DNA of 64,000 nt from Streptomyces hiroshimensis (lineage in GTDB: Bacteria > Actinomycetota > Actinomycetes > Streptomycetales > Streptomycetaceae). The notes under the pieces are model-generated. The model had not been told where the DNA came from. It did no database searches and was given only the letters and a program-made list of their open reading frames with translations. This document shows positions 39,374 through 47,630 of the stretch, piece by piece (positions within the stretch are counted from its first letter, which is position 1; each line of letters starts with the position of its first letter). The DNA is taken from assembly GCF_014650335.1 (NCBI RefSeq), contig NZ_BMUT01000011.1:268846-332845 (forward strand), given 5' to 3'. A program made the position numbers and the translations under genes.

Positions 39374-39900
39374 CGCGTCACGTCCCCGATCGCGGCGACG
39401 ATGTTCACGTAGGCCCCGCAGCGGCACAGATTGCCGCTCATCCGCTCGCGGATCTCGTCGGGGGAGAGGGGGACGGGCACCCCGGGCGGCCCCGCCGCGA
39501 GCGGTGTCACGTGGGAAGGCGCGCCCTCGCCCGCCTCGGCGATCATCCCCACCGCGGAGCAGATCTGCCCCGGTGTGCAGTAGCCGCACTGGAAGCCGTC
39601 GTGTTCGAGGAACGCCGCCTGGAGAGGGTGCAGATCGTCCCCGTCGGCCAGCCCCTCCACCGTGGTGATCTCCGCGCCGTCGTGGGCGACGGCCAGCAGC
39701 AGGCAACTGTTCGCCCGCCGCCCGTCGACGAGCACCGTGCACGCCCCGCACTGCGCGTGGTCGCACCCCTTCTTGGCCCCGGTGAGCCCCAGGTGCTCGC
39801 GCAGGGCGTCGAGCACGGTCGTGCGGTGGTCGAGTTCCCTGCGGTGGGCGACGCCGTTGACGTGCAGGGTCACGGGGGAGGTGGTCTGCGGTGCGGCCAC
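39370..39900 (-). CDS. Molybdenum hydroxylase [2Fe-2S] subunit (YagT/PaoA type)
   Basis: A 176-residue iron-sulfur protein with two cluster sites: 'GCDHAQCGACTVLVDGRRANSC' for the plant-type ferredoxin cluster and 'QCGYCTPGQ...GNLCRCGAY' for the second. It carries electrons from the molybdenum site to the FAD subunit. GTG start at 39900. PaoA of E. coli has a Tat signal for the periplasm; this protein begins directly with 'MAAPQTTSPVTLHVNGVAH', so a cytoplasmic location is inferred. Confidence 0.9.
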   Translation of the reverse strand: MAAPQTTSPVTLHVNGVAHRRELDHRTTVLDALREHLGLTGAKKGCDHAQCGACTVLVDGRRANSCLLLAVAHDGAEITTVEGLADGDDLHPLQAAFLEHDGFQCGYCTPGQICSAVGMIAEAGEGAPSHVTPLAAGPPGVPVPLSPDEIRERMSGNLCRCGAYVNIVAAIGDVTR

Positions 39901-39982
39901 GGTGCCTCGCCTTCAACTGATGTCCCTCCGGCACCGTCACGAGGTCCCCGCTGCGCCCCCGCGCAAACGCACCGGACCCGCA

Positions 39983-40001
39983 CTGCACCCGTTCGGTGCA
40001 G
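39983..40001. promoter_or_regulatory. Inverted repeat CTGCACC-N5-GGTGCAG
   Basis: Seven-base perfect arms in the 198-base gap between the divergent iron-sulfur subunit and the SDR gene. It lies 82 bases upstream of the former and 98 bases upstream of the latter, a suitable place for a repressor of either or both. Confidence 0.55.
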
Positions 40002-40098
40002 CCCGGCTGCCTCGCGCGGCGCGGGAGTGAGCGGGAATGAAACGATCACGGGCGGCGGTTCGGACCAGGAGAGTCCGCGACCACCGGAAGGCGCCCGC

Positions 40099-40869
40099 AT
40101 GACCAGCTCACCATCCCCCGCCCCGACCCCGACCCCGGCCCCGGCCCCCGCCGCCCCGCTCGCCGGCCGTGACGTCGTCATCGTCGGCGGCGGCTCGGGC
40201 ATCGGCCTGGAGGTCGCGCGGCGCGCCGTCGCGGCCGGCGCGCGCGTCGTGCTCGGCGGGCGGAACGAGGAGAAGCTCGCCGCGGCCGCGCAGTCGCTCG
40301 GGGACCGGGCGGGCTGGGCAGCGGTGGACACCACCGACAAGGAGTCGCTGGCCCGCTTCTTCGACGGCATCGACCGGATCGACCACCTCTTCACCCCGGC
40401 CGCCTCCTACCGGGTCGGCCCCATGCGCGAGTTGAGCGACAGCGACGCCGAGAGCCCCTTCGTGTCCAAGTTCTGGGGCCAGTACCACGCCGTCAAGTAC
40501 GCGGCCCCGAAGCTGACCGCGGACGCCTCCGTCGTCCTGATGTCCGGCGCCGCGAGCGTACGCCCCCCGGCAGCCGCCCCCGCCTACGTCGCCTGCAACG
40601 CCGCGATCGAGGGGCTGGGGCGCGGGCTCGCCGTGGAGCTCGCGCCCGTGCGCGTCAACGTCGTCTCGCCCGGCACGGTCGACGGCAACCTGTGGGCGCA
40701 GCGCCCGGCCGAGGTGCGCGAGGCGAGCTTCGCGCAGTACGGCAGGGACAGCCTGCTGCACAGGCCCGGGACGGAGGGCGAGATAGCCGACGCGGTGCTC
40801 TTCCTCTTCACGAACACTTTCATGACGGGATCGACGCTCTACCCGGACGGCGGGTACGCCCTGCGCTGA
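40099..40869 (+). CDS. Short-chain dehydrogenase/reductase with altered active site
   Basis: A 256-residue SDR with cofactor loop 'VIVGGGSGIGLEVARR' and a C-terminal 'NTFMTGSTLYPDGGYALR' typical of classical SDRs. The catalytic block is 'MSGAASVRPPAAAPAYVACNAAIEGL': Ser149 and Tyr163 are present, but the Lys four residues after Tyr is Asn167. That Lys lowers the Tyr pKa in normal SDRs, so activity may be changed or absent. The first 20 residues are a Pro/Ala/Thr repeat. It is divergent from the molybdenum hydroxylase operon. Confidence 0.85.
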   Translation: MTSSPSPAPTPTPAPAPAAPLAGRDVVIVGGGSGIGLEVARRAVAAGARVVLGGRNEEKLAAAAQSLGDRAGWAAVDTTDKESLARFFDGIDRIDHLFTPAASYRVGPMRELSDSDAESPFVSKFWGQYHAVKYAAPKLTADASVVLMSGAASVRPPAAAPAYVACNAAIEGLGRGLAVELAPVRVNVVSPGTVDGNLWAQRPAEVREASFAQYGRDSLLHRPGTEGEIADAVLFLFTNTFMTGSTLYPDGGYALR

Positions 40870-40876
40870 CCGCGAG

Positions 40877-40910
40877 GGGGCCCCGGGCCGTATTTCCGGC
40901 CCGGGGCCCC
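40877..40910. terminator. Strong 14-bp stem-loop terminator
   Basis: GGGGCCCCGGGCCG-TATTTC-CGGCCCGGGGCCCC forms a perfect 14-bp stem. It lies between the convergent SDR (stop 40869) and VOC genes (stop 40946) and can stop both. Confidence 0.88.
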
Positions 40911-40945
40911 GGCGCTCACGCGGTCCTCGGATCCGCTACGGCCCG

Positions 40946-41335
40946 CTACGACCCGCTGCCGTACGGGCGGGTGAGCACCTCGAGGTAGTGGCCGGACGGG
41001 TCGGGGAAGTAGACGCCCCGTCCGCCGTCGTTGTGGTTGATCTCGTTCGGCCGGGTGCGGTACGGGTCGGCCCAGTACGGCACTCCGGCTTCCTTGATCC
41101 GCGCGAAGATGCCGTCGAAGGACTCCTCCGGCACCAGGAACGCGTAGTGCTGCGGGACGATGTTCTCGGGCTGGTCGCTGGTGGCGAAGTCCAGCGCGAC
41201 GCCGTTGCCGGTGACGACGGGGACGAACGGCCCCATCTCCGGCGCGACCTCCAGGCCCAGGACGTGCGCCAGGAACTTGGCGGACTCCTGCTTGTCCCGG
41301 GAATGAACGATGGTGTGATTCAGCTCGACTGACAC
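40946..41335 (-). CDS. VOC (glyoxalase/dioxygenase-fold) family protein
   Basis: A 129-residue protein with one full VOC module: 'SVELNHTIVHSRDKQESAKFLAHVLGLEV' (beta-alpha-beta start with metal-binding His) and 'GGRGVYFPDPSGHYLEVLTRPYG' (metal-binding Glu). VOC proteins include glyoxalases, fosfomycin- and bleomycin-resistance proteins and dioxygenases; the substrate is not deducible. The GTG start at 41335 follows GGAGG by 9 bases. It ends at the strong terminator shared with the SDR gene. Confidence 0.85.
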   Translation of the reverse strand: MSVELNHTIVHSRDKQESAKFLAHVLGLEVAPEMGPFVPVVTGNGVALDFATSDQPENIVPQHYAFLVPEESFDGIFARIKEAGVPYWADPYRTRPNEINHNDGGRGVYFPDPSGHYLEVLTRPYGSGS

Positions 41336-41450
41336 GATGCAATGCCTCCACAGGCATCTCCCGGACACCGGCCCCGCTCTCACCCGGATGGTGACAGCGA
41401 CCGGTGCCCGTCAACGACCATAAACGGCCGTCCCGCGAGATGTCATGAGA

Positions 41451-41482
41451 CTTCGGACCTACTCCGTAGGCCTACTCCGAAG
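41451..41482. terminator. Nested inverted repeats after the MBL gene
   Basis: CTTCGGA (41451-41457) pairs with TCCGAAG (41476-41482), and inside it CCTAC-TCC-GTAGG (41458-41470) forms its own hairpin. It lies 21 bases beyond the stop of the minus-strand metallo-beta-lactamase gene and suits termination of the mscR-MBL transcript. Confidence 0.55.
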
Positions 41483-41502
41483 GCCTAGGCCGGAGGCCCG
41501 GG

Positions 41503-42162
41503 TCAGTGCCCGCGCGCGATCCACTCCGGCAGGTCCGGGGCCTCGCCGCCGACCGTCGTGCCGTCCCCGTGGCCCGTGCGCACCACGGTGTCCGGCGGCA
41601 GCGACAGCAGCCGCTTGCGGATCGAGTCGATGATGGTGGGGAAGTCCGAGAAGGACCGGCCCGTCGCGCCCGGCCCGCCGTGGAAGAGGGTGTCGCCGGT
41701 GAAGACCGTACCCAGCGCCGGCGCGTACAGGCAGACGCCGCCGGGGCTGTGGCCGGGGGTGTGCAGCACCGTCAGCTCGACGCCCGCCACGGACAGCACC
41801 CGGCCGTCCGTCAGGTCCCCGTCGGGCGCGGTGTCCGGGTGCGTCTGATCCCACAGCACCCGGTCGTCCGGGTGGAGCAGGACCGGGGCGCCCGTGCGCG
41901 CCGCTAGCTCCGGAGCCGCGTCGATGTGGTCGTTGTGCGCGTGCGTGCACAGGATCGCGACGAGCCGGCGGTCGCCCACGGCCTCTGCGATCGCCTCCGC
42001 GTCGTGGGCCGCGTCGATGACGACGGCCTCCTGGTCGTCGCCCACGATCCAGACGTTGTTGTCGACCTCCCAGACGCCGCCGTCCAGGGCGAACACGCCG
42101 GTGGTCACCAGGTGCTCGACGCGGGCCTTCCCGCCGTCCGGCGTCGTCTCCGCCGCGCTCAC
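41503..42162 (-). CDS. Metallo-beta-lactamase fold hydrolase linked to MscR
   Basis: A 219-residue protein with the metal motif 'CTHAHNDHIDAAPELA' (HxHxDH), 'HTPGHSPGG' and 'GDTLFHGGPGATGRSFSDF', a glyoxalase II-like layout. The GTG start overlaps the mscR stop (GTGA). In actinobacteria an MBL protein commonly follows mscR (as in the mycobacterial mscR locus) and is thought to hydrolyse the S-formylmycothiol made by MscR, or related thioesters. The role is from context, not shown here. Confidence 0.88.
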   Translation of the reverse strand: MSAAETTPDGGKARVEHLVTTGVFALDGGVWEVDNNVWIVGDDQEAVVIDAAHDAEAIAEAVGDRRLVAILCTHAHNDHIDAAPELAARTGAPVLLHPDDRVLWDQTHPDTAPDGDLTDGRVLSVAGVELTVLHTPGHSPGGVCLYAPALGTVFTGDTLFHGGPGATGRSFSDFPTIIDSIRKRLLSLPPDTVVRTGHGDGTTVGGEAPDLPEWIARGH

Positions 42163-43244
42163 AGCAGCACCACCGAGCGCAGCACCTCGCCCTTCTCCAT
42201 GCGGTGGAACGCCTCCTCCACCTCGTCCAGCGCGATCGTCTCGCTGACGAACGCGTCGAGGTCGAGGCGGCCCTGCAGATAGAGGTCGATCAGCATGGGG
42301 AAGTCCCGGGAGGGCAGGCAGTCGCCGTACCAGGACGACTTCAGCGCGCCGCCGCGCCCGAAGACGTCCAGCAGCGGCAGCTCCAGCTTCATCTCCGGCG
42401 TGGGCACGCCCACCAGCACCACGGTCCCGGCCAGGTCGCGCGCGTAGAAGGCCTGGCGGTACGTCTCCGGGCGGCCGACCGCGTCGATGACGACGTCGGC
42501 GCCGAAGCCCGCCGTCAGCGACCGGATCGCCTCGACGGCGTCCGTGGAGGAGGAGTTGACGGTGTGCGTGGCGCCCAGGGCCTTGGCCTGCTCCAGCTTG
42601 GCGTCGGAGAGGTCCACCGCGATGATCTTCGCGGCGCCGGCCAGCCGGGCCCCGGCGACCGCCGCGTTGCCCACGCCGCCGCAGCCGATGACCGCGACCG
42701 AGTCGCCCCGGCCCACCTGGCCGGTGTTGATCGCCGCGCCCAGGCCGGCCATCACGCCGCAGCCCAGCAGGCCGGCGGCCGCGGGCGCCGCGGCGGGGTC
42801 GACCTTGGTGCACTGCCCGGCGGCCACCAGCGTCTTCTCCGCGAAGGCTCCGATGCCCAGCGCGGGCGAGAGCTCCGTGCCGTCCGTCAGCGTCATCTTC
42901 TGCTTCGCGTTGTGCGTGTTGAAGCAGTACCAGGGGCGGCCGCGCAGACACGCCCGGCACTGACCGCAGACCGCACGCCAGTTGAGGATCACGAAGTCGC
43001 CCGGAGCCACTTCGGTCACTCCGTCACCGACCGACTCGACCACACCGGCAGCCTCGTGGCCGAGGAGGAACGGGAATTCGTCGTTGATTCCGCCTTCCCG
43101 GTAGTGCAGGTCGGTGTGGCACACCCCGCACGCCTGGATCTTCACCACGGCCTCGCCCGGGCCGGGGTCCGGGACGAGGATCGTCTCGACCCGCACGGGA
43201 TCGCCCTTGCCTCGTGCGATGACACCGCGTACTTCTTGCGCCAT
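42159..43244 (-). CDS. mscR: S-(hydroxymethyl)mycothiol dehydrogenase / S-nitrosomycothiol reductase
   Basis: The 361-residue zinc alcohol dehydrogenase has catalytic zinc ligands in 'ACGVCHTDLHYR' and 'GHEAAGVVESVG', structural zinc cysteines in 'CGQCRACLRGRPWYC', and NAD-binding 'VIGCGGVGNAAVAGARLAGA'. Length and blocks match MscR, which oxidises the formaldehyde-mycothiol adduct and reduces S-nitrosomycothiol. The ATG at 43244 opens 'MAQEVRGVIARGKGDPV', the usual MscR start. Translationally coupled to an MBL hydrolase. Mycothiol is specific to actinobacteria, which fits the host. Confidence 0.92.
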   Translation of the reverse strand: MAQEVRGVIARGKGDPVRVETILVPDPGPGEAVVKIQACGVCHTDLHYREGGINDEFPFLLGHEAAGVVESVGDGVTEVAPGDFVILNWRAVCGQCRACLRGRPWYCFNTHNAKQKMTLTDGTELSPALGIGAFAEKTLVAAGQCTKVDPAAAPAAAGLLGCGVMAGLGAAINTGQVGRGDSVAVIGCGGVGNAAVAGARLAGAAKIIAVDLSDAKLEQAKALGATHTVNSSSTDAVEAIRSLTAGFGADVVIDAVGRPETYRQAFYARDLAGTVVLVGVPTPEMKLELPLLDVFGRGGALKSSWYGDCLPSRDFPMLIDLYLQGRLDLDAFVSETIALDEVEEAFHRMEKGEVLRSVVLL

Positions 43245-43342
43245 GGGGGTGCTGCCTTTCTCGGTGGTCGGATCTTGTGTCGGACCGTCCCCCACTCTGC
43301 GCGGGAAACCGGATCGTGTCCAACATCCCTGACCGATCACAT

Positions 43343-43358
43343 TCAGCAGTTCTGCTGA
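43343..43358. promoter_or_regulatory. Inverted repeat TCAGCAG-TT-CTGCTGA
   Basis: A near-continuous 16-base dyad in the 135-base gap between the LysR stop (43380) and the mscR start (43244), all on the minus strand. The 2-base centre favours an operator over a terminator. The word resembles the TCAGCA half-site of the LysR gene's own promoter repeat at 44258-44284. Confidence 0.55.
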
Positions 43359-43379
43359 TCAGTCATGCCTGACGGCCGG

Positions 43380-44258
43380 TCATGTCCCCTGATCGGTCAT
43401 CGCCAGCAGCGCACGCGCGGCCGCGGTCGGCTTGCCCGCCGCCGGCACGGCCACGGCCACCTTCCACAGCGTCGGCCCCTCCAGCGGCACCGCACTGAGC
43501 CCGCGCGCCTGCTCCTTGAGCGTCACCGGGCGCGGCACGACCGCCGCGCCCAGGCCGCGCGAGACGAGGTCGAGCAGCGTGTAGACGTCGTTGACCTGCA
43601 GTGCGACCTTGCGGGCCACGCCCGCGTCGGCGAAGGCGAGATCCGCGGCCCGGCGGGCGCCCCAGTCCGGGTGGAGGTCCACGAACACCTCCCCGGCCAG
43701 CCGCGCCAGCGGCACCGGCCCGCTGAGCCCGGCCAGCGGGTGGTCCGCACGGCACAGCAGCATCAGCGGCTCCTCCGCCACCCGCCGCAGCCGCACCCCC
43801 TCGTGGAAGCCGTCGTGCACGACGAACGCCACGTCGAGCTCGCCGCGGCGCACCTGCTCCAGCAGCCGCCCCGAGCCCGCCTGCTCCATGTGCACCTCCA
43901 CCTGCGGATGGAGCGCGTGGAAGGAGGCCAGCAGCGCGGCGGCGTCGACCGTGCCCATGCACTGCTCGGTCCCCACCGAGAGCGTGCCGCCCATCAGCCC
44001 CTGCACCGCCGCGACGGCCTCCCGGGCCGCCGCCGCGCACGCCAGCGTCCGCCGCGCCTCCACCAGCAGCGCCCGCCCGGCGTCCGTGAGCCCCACCCGC
44101 CGCGTCGTACGGAGGAACAGCTCGGCGCCCAGCTCCCGTTCCAGGGCCCGCACCGAGGCCGACACCCCCGACTGCGCCACCCGCAGCCGCTCGGCCGCGT
44201 GCGTGAAGTGCTGCTCCTCGGCGACGGCGACGAAGTGCTCTAGGTGTCTGAGTTCCAT
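43380..44258 (-). CDS. LysR family transcriptional regulator
   Basis: A 292-residue regulator with HTH 'HFVAVAEEQHFTHAAERLRVAQSGVSASVRALERELGAELFLRT' and a type 2 periplasmic-binding-like effector domain ('GTLSVGTEQCMGTVDAAALLASFHALHPQVEV'). Its start codon is embedded in an inverted repeat (44258-44284), pointing to autoregulation. The same TCAGCA/TGCTGA half-sites occur in the repeat upstream of mscR, the next gene on the same strand, so control of mscR is a reasonable guess. Confidence 0.88.
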   Translation of the reverse strand: MELRHLEHFVAVAEEQHFTHAAERLRVAQSGVSASVRALERELGAELFLRTTRRVGLTDAGRALLVEARRTLACAAAAREAVAAVQGLMGGTLSVGTEQCMGTVDAAALLASFHALHPQVEVHMEQAGSGRLLEQVRRGELDVAFVVHDGFHEGVRLRRVAEEPLMLLCRADHPLAGLSGPVPLARLAGEVFVDLHPDWGARRAADLAFADAGVARKVALQVNDVYTLLDLVSRGLGAAVVPRPVTLKEQARGLSAVPLEGPTLWKVAVAVPAAGKPTAAARALLAMTDQGT

Positions 44259-44284
44259 GATTCAGCATCGTAAGTGCTGGATCA
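44258..44284. promoter_or_regulatory. LysR-box overlapping the LysR start codon
   Basis: TGATTCAGCA-N7-TGCTGGATCA has arms matching at 9 of 10 bases. The first base is the last base of the complement of the LysR ATG, so a bound protein would cover the start region. Confidence 0.65.
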
Positions 44285-44560
44285 CGGCCTCCCCGCGGGG
44301 CCTTGCGGTCCGTGCCCGTGGCGCGTGCCCCCGGCACGGCCGCTCTGGCCGATAGGGGGTCCTCCGGTACCGCCCGTCGGCCATTCGAACGCCCCGTCAC
44401 ACCCGTCCCGGCAGCGCTTCCCGGCCAACTCCTGCACCTGCGGAACCACTGCCTCACAGCCCACACCTGCTCCGGAGGCCTCGGCGGCCTTCTCGCGCGT
44501 GGCCGGTCCTCACCCTGCGGTGCAGTCAGGAAGCGAAGTGCCTGTCTACTCTCCCGGGCC
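44285..44560. other. Intergenic region without a recognisable gene
   Basis: About 276 bases between the LysR operator and the secreted-protein gene. Open frames in it are Arg/Pro/Ser-rich and without ribosome sites. I see no strong hairpin; presumably it holds the promoter of the secreted-protein gene. Confidence 0.5.
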
Positions 44561-45112
44561 ATGCGCAGATCACTGTTCGGACGCCTCGGGCTGTCCGCCA
44601 CCCTCGCCTCTGTCGTCGCCCTCATGGGCCTGGCCCAGCCGGCCTCCGCCGCCGACACCCCTCCGATGACCGTCACCGTCGACAAGGCGTCCGCGACGCC
44701 CGGTTCCACGGTGAGCATCACGCTGAAGTTCACCAACGACCAGACCACGAACACCCAGTTCGTGTACCAGTCCATACAGCCGACGTGGAGCACCTCGCAG
44801 GACCCCGCGCTGAAGTACGCGTTCGCCTCCTGCACCGGCGACGTGACCAGCTGCAACGTCACGGGCAAGCAGAGCGGCTCGATGAACTACGCCGTGCCGA
44901 TCCTCCCCGGCGCCAGCCGCACCGTGACCCTGACCTACAACGTCGCCGCGGACTCGGCCTGCGGCCCGAGCCGCCGCATCGAGTTCTACACCTACCTGTA
45001 CTACGAGTACCAGGGCGGTCAGGCCAAGAAGGACGGCGTCCACTCGGTCGGCACCGACATCGCCTGCAAGACGCCCGCGGCCCTCGGAAAGACGGTCCGC
45101 GCCGGGCGCTGA
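44561..45112 (+). CDS. Secreted protein of unknown function
   Basis: A 183-residue protein. A signal peptide (MRRSLFGRLGLSATLASVVALMG..., cleavage near ASAAD at about residue 31) is followed by a beta-rich domain that reads like a bacterial Ig-like/CARDB fold: 'MTVTVDKASATPGSTVSITLKFTNDQTTNTQFVYQSIQPTW' and 'LPGASRTVTLTYNVAADSACG'. Four cysteines may form disulfides (ASCTG, TSCNV, SACG, IACK). No membrane anchor or sorting signal is seen, so it is probably free in the medium or wall. I do not recognise a specific family. Confidence 0.75.
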   Translation: MRRSLFGRLGLSATLASVVALMGLAQPASAADTPPMTVTVDKASATPGSTVSITLKFTNDQTTNTQFVYQSIQPTWSTSQDPALKYAFASCTGDVTSCNVTGKQSGSMNYAVPILPGASRTVTLTYNVAADSACGPSRRIEFYTYLYYEYQGGQAKKDGVHSVGTDIACKTPAALGKTVRAGR

Positions 45113-45199
45113 GCCACGCTGGACCCTCGCTGCACGAAGCCGTAGGTCCGGCCCGGCCAGGAGCGCGCCCTGGCCGGGCCCGGGCGCGCACCCCGGGGG

Positions 45200-45937
45200 T
45201 CAGTCCGCGGCCAGGTGCTCCGCGAAGAACGCCTCGATGCGCCGCCAGGCGTCCGCGGCCGACGCCGGCTCCGGGCCGATGCCCATGACGGCGCGCATCA
45301 CCGGCCGCAGCAAGGGCGGCACGTTGTCGGCGTGGTTGAGGAACGAGTGCCCGGCGCCGGGATGGACCGTGACCTCGTGCGGGACGCCCGCACGCTCCAG
45401 GGCCTCCCTGAGCGGGCCCGCGTAGCCACGGAACGCCCGGTCCTCGGCGCCGTATTGGGCGATCACCGGGCACGCGCCCTGCATCGCCGCATCCACATCG
45501 GAGGGCGGCCTCCCGTAGTTGGCCGCGGCCGCGGCGTAACGGCCCTGCCCCGCGAGGACGAGGGCGAAGCCGCCGCCCATGCAGAACCCGATGACACCGA
45601 CCTTCCCCGTACAGCCGGGATCGGCCAGCAGCCGCTGCCGGGCGGCCTCGATGTCCCCGTACACCGGCCCCCGGCCGGAGAACAGCGACCGCATCGCCGG
45701 CACCAGGCAGCGGTAGGGGGAGCGGCCGCGGTAGAGGTCGGGCATGAGGGCCAGGTAACCCGCCTCGGCCATCCGCTCGTTGAGCCGCCGGTTGACGGCG
45801 TCGGCGCCCACCGCCTCGAAGAGGACGACCACGCCCGGCCGGGGTTCCTCCCCCGGTGGCCGCGCGAGATGGCCGCGGAGCCCCGGGGCCCCGCCGTGCC
45901 GGACGGCGAGCTCCGACAGATCAACGAGTTCGGCCAT
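45200..45937 (-). CDS. Dienelactone hydrolase family protein
   Basis: The 245-residue alpha/beta hydrolase has Cys as nucleophile in 'VIGFCMGGGFAL', catalytic His in 'HPGAGHSFLNHADN', Asp in 'YGAEDRAF' and the Glu in 'VVVLFEAVGAD' that contacts the nucleophile in dienelactone hydrolases. Members hydrolyse dienelactone in aromatic ring degradation, but many act on other esters. No other ring-cleavage gene is nearby, so the physiological substrate is open. Confidence 0.87.
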   Translation of the reverse strand: MAELVDLSELAVRHGGAPGLRGHLARPPGEEPRPGVVVLFEAVGADAVNRRLNERMAEAGYLALMPDLYRGRSPYRCLVPAMRSLFSGRGPVYGDIEAARQRLLADPGCTGKVGVIGFCMGGGFALVLAGQGRYAAAAANYGRPPSDVDAAMQGACPVIAQYGAEDRAFRGYAGPLREALERAGVPHEVTVHPGAGHSFLNHADNVPPLLRPVMRAVMGIGPEPASAADAWRRIEAFFAEHLAAD

Positions 45938-46006
45938 CCCGCGACGTTACGTCAGGAACGACTTCCTCCGCCATCGAACACCGGCCGGATCCGCGGCGCG
46001 GCCGTG

Positions 46007-47125
46007 TCACCCCGCCCACGACGGCCGGGCCCACGCGGACGGCGAGCCCGGCGCGGGGCCGTCCCCCTCGGGCGTGGGATCCGGCAGGTCCACGGCCCGC
46101 GCGGCGAGCCCCTCCCGTGCCCGGTCGCGCGCCCGGCCGCCGGCGGTGACGGCCACCGTCCACAGCGGCTCCAGCCGCGCGCCGCGCCGCGACTTGGCCC
46201 GGGACGTGCCGATGCCGAGGTGCACGGCGCGGGCCCCCAGCTCGTGGGCGAGCCGGAGCGGCTCGTAGAACATCAGGCCGAAGTAGCAGCCGCGCGTCCC
46301 GGGGCGGGACTCGTCGACGCCGATCAGGCGCACCCACAGCACGTCGCGGTAGTGGAAGACCAGGTGGCAGCCGACCGTGCGGCCCGCGAGCCGGGCCCGC
46401 ACGACATAGGCGCCGGGGAGCTCGGCGCAGCGGGCCAGATAGCGGGAGAAGCGCGAGCCCGGCCGGTCGTAGACGGAGCCGTACATGCGCTCGTGCAGCG
46501 CGAGCAGGTCGCCGGTGTCGTCGTCGGGGCCGGTCAGCGGGCGGGTGGAGAAGGCCAGGCCCGCCATGGTGTACCGGCGCAGGTCGTCCTTCACCTGATG
46601 GCGGTGGGTCTTCTCCAGCCCGGCGAGATAGCCGTCGAAGCCGGTGCCGGGGACGTCGAGCCAGGCGTCCCAGGCGATCAGGCCCGCCGGGTGGCCCGCC
46701 GTTTCGAAGGCGGCCGCGGGCCCGCTCGGCAGATACGGCAGGAGGGCGGCCTCGGGCGCGGGCTCCCGCTCCCCGGGGGCCAGGAGGCCCTCGGCGACCT
46801 CGTCGGCCGGCAGCCTCTCCGGCCCGTAGCGCAGTTCGTTGAGATAGCCCGTGCGGGGGCCTGCGACGACGCAGCGTTCGGCCGGGAGCCGCCCGTGGAG
46901 GAGGAAGCCCGGGTGGTAGCGCGCGGTCTGCACGGCCGGGCCGTCGGTGAGGGGGGTCAGGGCCGCGGCGCGCTCCCGCGCGCACATCAGCAGCCAGCGG
47001 TACCGGTGGCCGTGCCCGTGCAGCAGCTCCAGCCAGGAGTCGCTGCTGTACAGGCCGCGCGCCGGGGCCAGGGGATGGTGTGCGGTCGCTTCCGGCAGTG
47101 ATGCGTACGCGTACGAGCCGATCAC
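46007..47125 (-). CDS. GNAT/FemAB-like acyltransferase (Acetyltransf_6 type)
   Basis: A 372-residue protein. The second half shows 'YLAGLEKTHRHQVKDDLRRYTMAGLAF', 'LLALHERMYGSVYDRPGSRFSRYLARCAELPGAYVVRARLAGRTVGCHLVFHYRDVLWVRLIGVDE' and 'YFGLMFYEPLRLAHELGARAVHLGIG', a layout seen in double-GNAT proteins of the FemAB/BioF2-like group that aminoacylate or acylate cell-envelope or natural-product substrates. Start GTG 47125 behind GGAAAGGA; ATG alternatives are absent nearby. The C-terminus is Pro/Ser/Ala-rich. Substrate unknown. Confidence 0.75.
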   Translation of the reverse strand: MIGSYAYASLPEATAHHPLAPARGLYSSDSWLELLHGHGHRYRWLLMCARERAAALTPLTDGPAVQTARYHPGFLLHGRLPAERCVVAGPRTGYLNELRYGPERLPADEVAEGLLAPGEREPAPEAALLPYLPSGPAAAFETAGHPAGLIAWDAWLDVPGTGFDGYLAGLEKTHRHQVKDDLRRYTMAGLAFSTRPLTGPDDDTGDLLALHERMYGSVYDRPGSRFSRYLARCAELPGAYVVRARLAGRTVGCHLVFHYRDVLWVRLIGVDESRPGTRGCYFGLMFYEPLRLAHELGARAVHLGIGTSRAKSRRGARLEPLWTVAVTAGGRARDRAREGLAARAVDLPDPTPEGDGPAPGSPSAWARPSWAG

Positions 47126-47408
47126 TTGGTCCTTTCCGCCGCTGCGGTCACGGACACCCGGAGCGCCGGCCGTCGCCGCCCGTCGCTCCCGGTCGTCGAA
47201 TATAGCGGGACCGCGCCGCCAAATGGGGCAAACGAGGACGGGAGACGGGAAGCGGCGGCATTCCCTCCGAAGGGGTGAAGAGAGGGAAACGGAGGGCATC
47301 TCCGCCCGTCGGGAGGGGAAAGGTGAGGGACCGGGCCGGCCGTGACCGGCCGCGGTCGGCGCGTCGAGCCCGTCGCGCCGTGCAAGAAGGACGAAGGACT
47401 GGAATCAC

Positions 47409-47612
47409 ATGGCAACAGGCAAGGTGAAGTGGTTCAACGCGGACAAGGGCTTCGGCTTCATCGCGCAGGACGACGGCGGCCCCGACGTGTTCGTCCACTT
47501 CTCGGCCATCCAGACGCAGGGCTTCAAGGAACTGCACGAGGATGACCGCGTCTCCTACGACGTCACCCAGGGCCCCAAGGGGCCCCAGGCGGAAAACGTC
47601 GTCCGTGAGTGA
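47409..47612 (+). CDS. Cold-shock protein (CspA family)
   Basis: The 67-residue protein is a single cold-shock domain with RNP1 'KGFGFIAQ' and RNP2 'VFVHFSAI', beginning MATGKVKWFNADKG. It binds single-stranded RNA/DNA and acts as an RNA chaperone. GAAGGACTGG upstream gives the ribosome site. The 283-base upstream gap (47126-47408) holds no other gene and has purine-rich runs (GAGGGGAAAGG) close to the gene; a long 5' leader is typical for csp genes, though no fold could be assigned. Confidence 0.95.
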   Translation: MATGKVKWFNADKGFGFIAQDDGGPDVFVHFSAIQTQGFKELHEDDRVSYDVTQGPKGPQAENVVRE

Positions 47613-47630
47613 GGGGCCCCTGCCCCCGCC

